The translations under genes and the position numbers were made by a program. This document shows positions 11,801-64,000 of a stretch of 64,000 nt of DNA, in pieces. Under the pieces are notes generated by a model. It did not search any database. It saw nothing but the letters and a program-made list of their open reading frames with translations, and was not told where the DNA came from. Source of the stretch: Zoroaster sp. YZ-2022 (lineage: Eukaryota; Echinodermata; Asteroidea; Forcipulatida; Zoroasteridae); NCBI GenBank assembly GCA_029582265.1, contig CM055817.1, positions 53,232,740 to 53,296,739 of the forward strand, read 5' to 3'. Position 1 is the first letter of the stretch. Each line of letters starts with the position of its first letter.

Positions 11801-12385
11801 ATGGATTTCCAGTCAGGAAATTCATTTTAATCAGCCAGGACAATGATGCATAACCAAATAAAGTAATGTTGTGACACAATTCTGTATGGAAATAACAAAA
11901 CAAAATTATAAAAATTCTTTATATTTCATAGAAATCATTTATTGAACGTATACATTTAAACAGAATGTTAACAAAAGTACACAGAAAATACTTAAATTTA
12001 TACAAAAAGATGTGACATAATTCATGTGAATGTTTTGACTTAAAAATCAGATTGCAATATGCTGGAATCGATATCATATAAACTTTTAAGAAGAAAATTG
12101 GTTTTCCTCGAAATATGGCTGCCTAACAGTTCAGCCTCCCGATTCCCCTGAACCCCACCCATCTACAAGCAGCTTTGAGGGATACTTTGAGGGATACTTT
12201 GAGGGATACTTTGATGGGTACACCCCGTTTGTAACCTTTGAACTCAGCTGCCCGTTTGGGTGTTCATAATATTATTAACTATTTCATTCCACGATTATTT
12301 AATTGAATACAAAGTTACAAACTTAATATACACCTTTTGATTTAGTATCTTTAAACCTGCTGGTAAGTCAATACGTAATACGTGC

Positions 12386-12482
12386 GCGCATTGGTAGTAC
12401 GCACATTGGTAGTACGCGCATTGGTAGTACGCGCATTGGTAGTACGCGCATTGGTAGTACGCGCATTGGTAGTACGCACATT
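12386..12482. repeat. 15-bp minisatellite, 6 copies
   Basis: Unit GCGCATTGGTAGTAC repeated six times with one-base variants. It leaves open frames because 15 is a multiple of three; not considered a gene. Confidence 0.9.
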
Positions 12483-12604
12483 CTTTTCGCAACTTCCGTT
12501 TCCAAAGCTGGCATACTGTTGTGTGTAATTTAACCTAAATTCCTTGATTTTAACATTCTCGAGGCAGAAATTGAGTTTCTTAATCAGATTTTGAAGTCTT
12601 AACA

Positions 12605-12765
12605 ACACTTATGTTAAATGCAAGTCCCAAGCTTTCTAATTTCTTGCATAGATCCTTAAAGAAAAGAGTGGTCAATGCATTTCCAATGGGCTTCTGATGA
12701 TTGTTGGAGCCAGCATGTGCGAAGTGGGTGTGGTTTATGTTACGTCACACTTACCAACAGGATAG
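12605..12765. mobile_element. Half copy of the 9955-10223 fold-back element
   Basis: Shares AATGGGCTTCTGATGAT, GTTACGTCACACTTACCAAC and the TCCTTAAAGAAAAG centre with the right arm of 9955-10223. The other arm is missing. Confidence 0.65.
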
Positions 12766-12779
12766 AAGTACAAAGTAAG

Positions 12780-13880
12780 TAATGTTAGTTATTAATTTGA
12801 AGAAAAACCTACTATTTATTATCACGGTTTCTTCCAAGAGTAAATGGTTTTTTTGTTGTTGAAAACTTATAACTTTTTAAAAATGTTACAATAAAATAGA
12901 ACAAACATTCTTGTTGGAGGTGTGAACTCATGGCAAAAACTATTAAAATATTGAAAGAATATTGCGTGGTATGTGTTACCTTTTAGAATAACTATTTAAT
13001 TGGGATTCTTGATATTTAATATCGGTGTATTCTTTGTATCATTTCCAATTATTTCCTAGTACAGATTGGTAAAATTGTTGCTTGGCATGGTGAAGTGGAT
13101 AAGTAAAGTCTAATTGCGGTGACACCATGTGAAATTCTTTATTGAGTAGTAATTAGTTGTGAAAAGAACTGGAGGTTACAACTCGACGTTTCAATCAGTA
13201 TGCTCTGATCGTCCTCAGGAGAAACATATTCTCAGTCAAACTACAAAGTAAAATCTTTTTTGAATGCTTTTTCTTTTAAAGTTTTTTTTTTGGTGTAGTT
13301 TTAGTGTTTACTGTCTACACCCAATTTCAACCGTATCTTAATCCAGGTTTTACTGAATACATTTTATTTTAATTGTTTGTTTCCTTCATTAATTTGCTGT
13401 CTATTGGTAAATTAAAACAACAGGATCAAAATATGGTTTTAAGTAAGACTAATTGTGGTGACACCGTGTGAAATTCTCAATTGAGTAGTAATTATTTCTG
13501 AAAGGAACTGGCGGTTACACCTCGACGTTTCGATCAGTGTGCTCTGATCGTCCGCATAATTTTATTTTAATTATGTCCTTTTGTTAATTCGCTGTCTGTT
13601 GATAAATTAAAACAACTGCGTCTAAAACAAGGCTCTACTCAATAATTCACTACATCGTAAGTCAACATTCTTTGTTAATGGGTTTGGAGGATTTCTATTT
13701 ATAAAGGTCGCTAAGTTTAAATAAACGGCTAAACGTCTGCCCTCGTTGTATGGTTAGACATCTGCCTCGTTGTCCAGTGGCAGGGTTGCTGGCGCTGTGC
13801 CATATAAAGGATTATCGAGGGAACTTAACTTGTGCTTGTATTTCTTCTTCTGTGATGGGGGTGACAATTTAAACAAAAAT
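12780..13880. repeat. Non-coding stretch with two copies of a dispersed element
   Basis: Two same-strand copies at about 13090-13225 and 13438-13558 share GGTGACACC, TGAGTAGTAATTA, TCGACGTTTC and GCTCTGATCGTCC. A fold-back relative lies at 25033-25190. The CGACGTTTC and CTGATCGTC palindrome pairs form a small hairpin. The rest is AT-rich, without exons. Confidence 0.6.
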
Positions 13881-14039
13881 TATTAAAACTCTAACCCCCC
13901 CATAGAGGCATTTTGGCTAGAAACCATCCCAAATCCTCCAAAATCCATCAACATGCAGTAAAAAGGTACCCCCAATTGTTGGACTTTGATAGAATTGGTA
14001 CAGTAGCAAATGCAAAGCATCCATGGCTTGGCTATACAC

Positions 14040-14399
14040 AGTCCTGAATCCAACAAAAGCAGCCGGTGGAGTTTGATGGATTTGGTACACATGGCTACAT
14101 GCTCTATTCGCTGGGCTATACTGTGGAGTACTGAATCCAACAAAAGCAGCCGGTGGAGTTTGATGGATTTGGTACACATGGCTACATGCTCTATTCATTG
14201 GGCTATACTGTGGAGTACTGAATCCAACAAAAGCAGCCGGTGGAGTTTGATGGATTTGGTACACATGGCTACATGCTCTATTCACTGGGCTATACTGTGG
14301 AGTACTGAATCCATCAAAAGCAGCCGGTGGAGTTTGATGGATTTGGTACACATGGCTACATGCTCTATTCGCTGGGCTATACTGTGGAGTACTGAATCA
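14040..14399. repeat. 87-bp minisatellite, about 4 copies
   Basis: Unit starts CTGAATCCAACAAAAGCAGC and repeats at 14044, 14131, 14218 and 14305. As 87 is divisible by three, frames stay open on both strands. Unit identity is very high, so recently homogenised. It lies downstream of the last recognised exon. Confidence 0.9.
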
Positions 14400-14632
14400 A
14401 TCAAAATCAGGCAAAACTAGGAGAAGGATTTTGGAGGATTTGGGGGAAGTTAGGGTTAATTAAGATAAATGGATTGTAAATACGGGACAGTATCGGGACA
14501 GTATCATCAGGATCAGAGCAGACTTTTGACAGTGTCCTAGCTTTAGACGCACTAAGAGACTAGTTGATTGTCAAAGATTGTCTGATGTAAAAAAAAAAAG
14601 CCATCAAGTGAAACTCACATTTAGGGACTTAC

Positions 14633-63598
<48,966 letters not shown>

Positions 63599-63659
63599 CT
63601 AGAAGAATGAGGAAAAAGATTTGACAAAAAATAATTGGAGGAGAACAAGAAATATTTTC

Positions 63660-64000
63660 ACTAGGGTCTTTTCCGATGTATACTAGCTATTTTTCTTGTA
63701 TTAACCCTAACCCTCTAGGTATTCTGTCTAGGAACCTTCCTGAACCCTAATCCCCTAGGTATTCTGGCTAGGAACCTTCCTGAACCCTAACCCCCTATAG
63801 GTATTCTGGCTAGGAACCTTCCTGAACCCTAACCCCCTATAGGTATTCTGGCTAGGAACCTTCCTTAACCAAACCCCCCTGTAGGTATTCTGGCTAGGAA
63901 CCTTCCTTAACCCTAACCCCCTGTAGGTATTCTGGCTAGGAACCTTCCTTAACCAAACCCCCTATAGGTATTCTGGCTAGGAACCTTCCTTAACCCTAAC
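63660..64000. repeat. About 43-bp minisatellite with TAACCCTAACC core, 8 copies to window edge
   Basis: Unit GGTATTCTGGCTAGGAACCT then TCCTTAACCCTAACCCCCT. Telomere-like hexamers occur twice per unit but are interrupted by non-telomeric sequence. Inside the intron upstream of exon 63449-63598. Confidence 0.9.

Noticed and set aside
14010..14420. 136-144 codon frames on both strands
   Set aside because: Product of the 87-bp tandem repeat (29 codons per unit).
63660..64000. Chromosome end (telomere)
   Set aside because: Hexamers are interrupted by a 30-bp non-telomeric stretch, and the gene's missing 5' exons must lie further right.

Overview
The window looks like nuclear DNA of a marine invertebrate deuterostome, most likely an echinoderm. 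The evidence is: many short exons with GT-AG borders, introns packed with tRNA-derived SINEs, MITEs and minisatellites, a vertebrate-like MAM/LDLa receptor gene, and clustered secreted C-type lectins. I cannot name the species. No bacterial or viral gene organisation is visible.

Left part (1-14.6 kb): a tandem array of small intronless C-type lectin genes on the minus strand. Two intact 172-codon copies lie at 4173-4691 and 8398-8916. Their shared upstream flank occurs a third time at 1-520, so another copy probably sits just left of the window. A second paired block (about 1250-2490 and 10440-11405) brackets the cluster. The rest is dispersed repeats.

Main part (14.6-64 kb): one very large minus-strand gene whose 5' end lies beyond the right edge. 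I assembled 42 exons by splice signals and phase. They total 6,405 nt (2,135 codons) with the frame kept throughout. The protein is ten MAM + LDL-receptor class A modules, a short Ser/Thr-rich stalk, a membrane segment and a short cytoplasmic tail with an NPVY motif, like vertebrate MALRD1 (Diet1). Exon architecture alternates between even and odd modules, which points to growth by duplication of a two-module unit.

The introns are the unusual part. They hold at least ten minisatellites (22, 37, 43, 44, 58, 63, 79, 81, 122 and about 135 bp units). They hold eleven copies of a Harbinger-like MITE, three of which carry the same terminal-repeat satellite. Other MITEs, two tRNA-SINE families and fragments of the gene's own exons copied into introns are also present. 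The clearest exon-derived cases are a seven-copy array built from the acceptor and first codons of exon 61701-61835, and a decayed copy of exon 48650-48744 at about 51072-51270.
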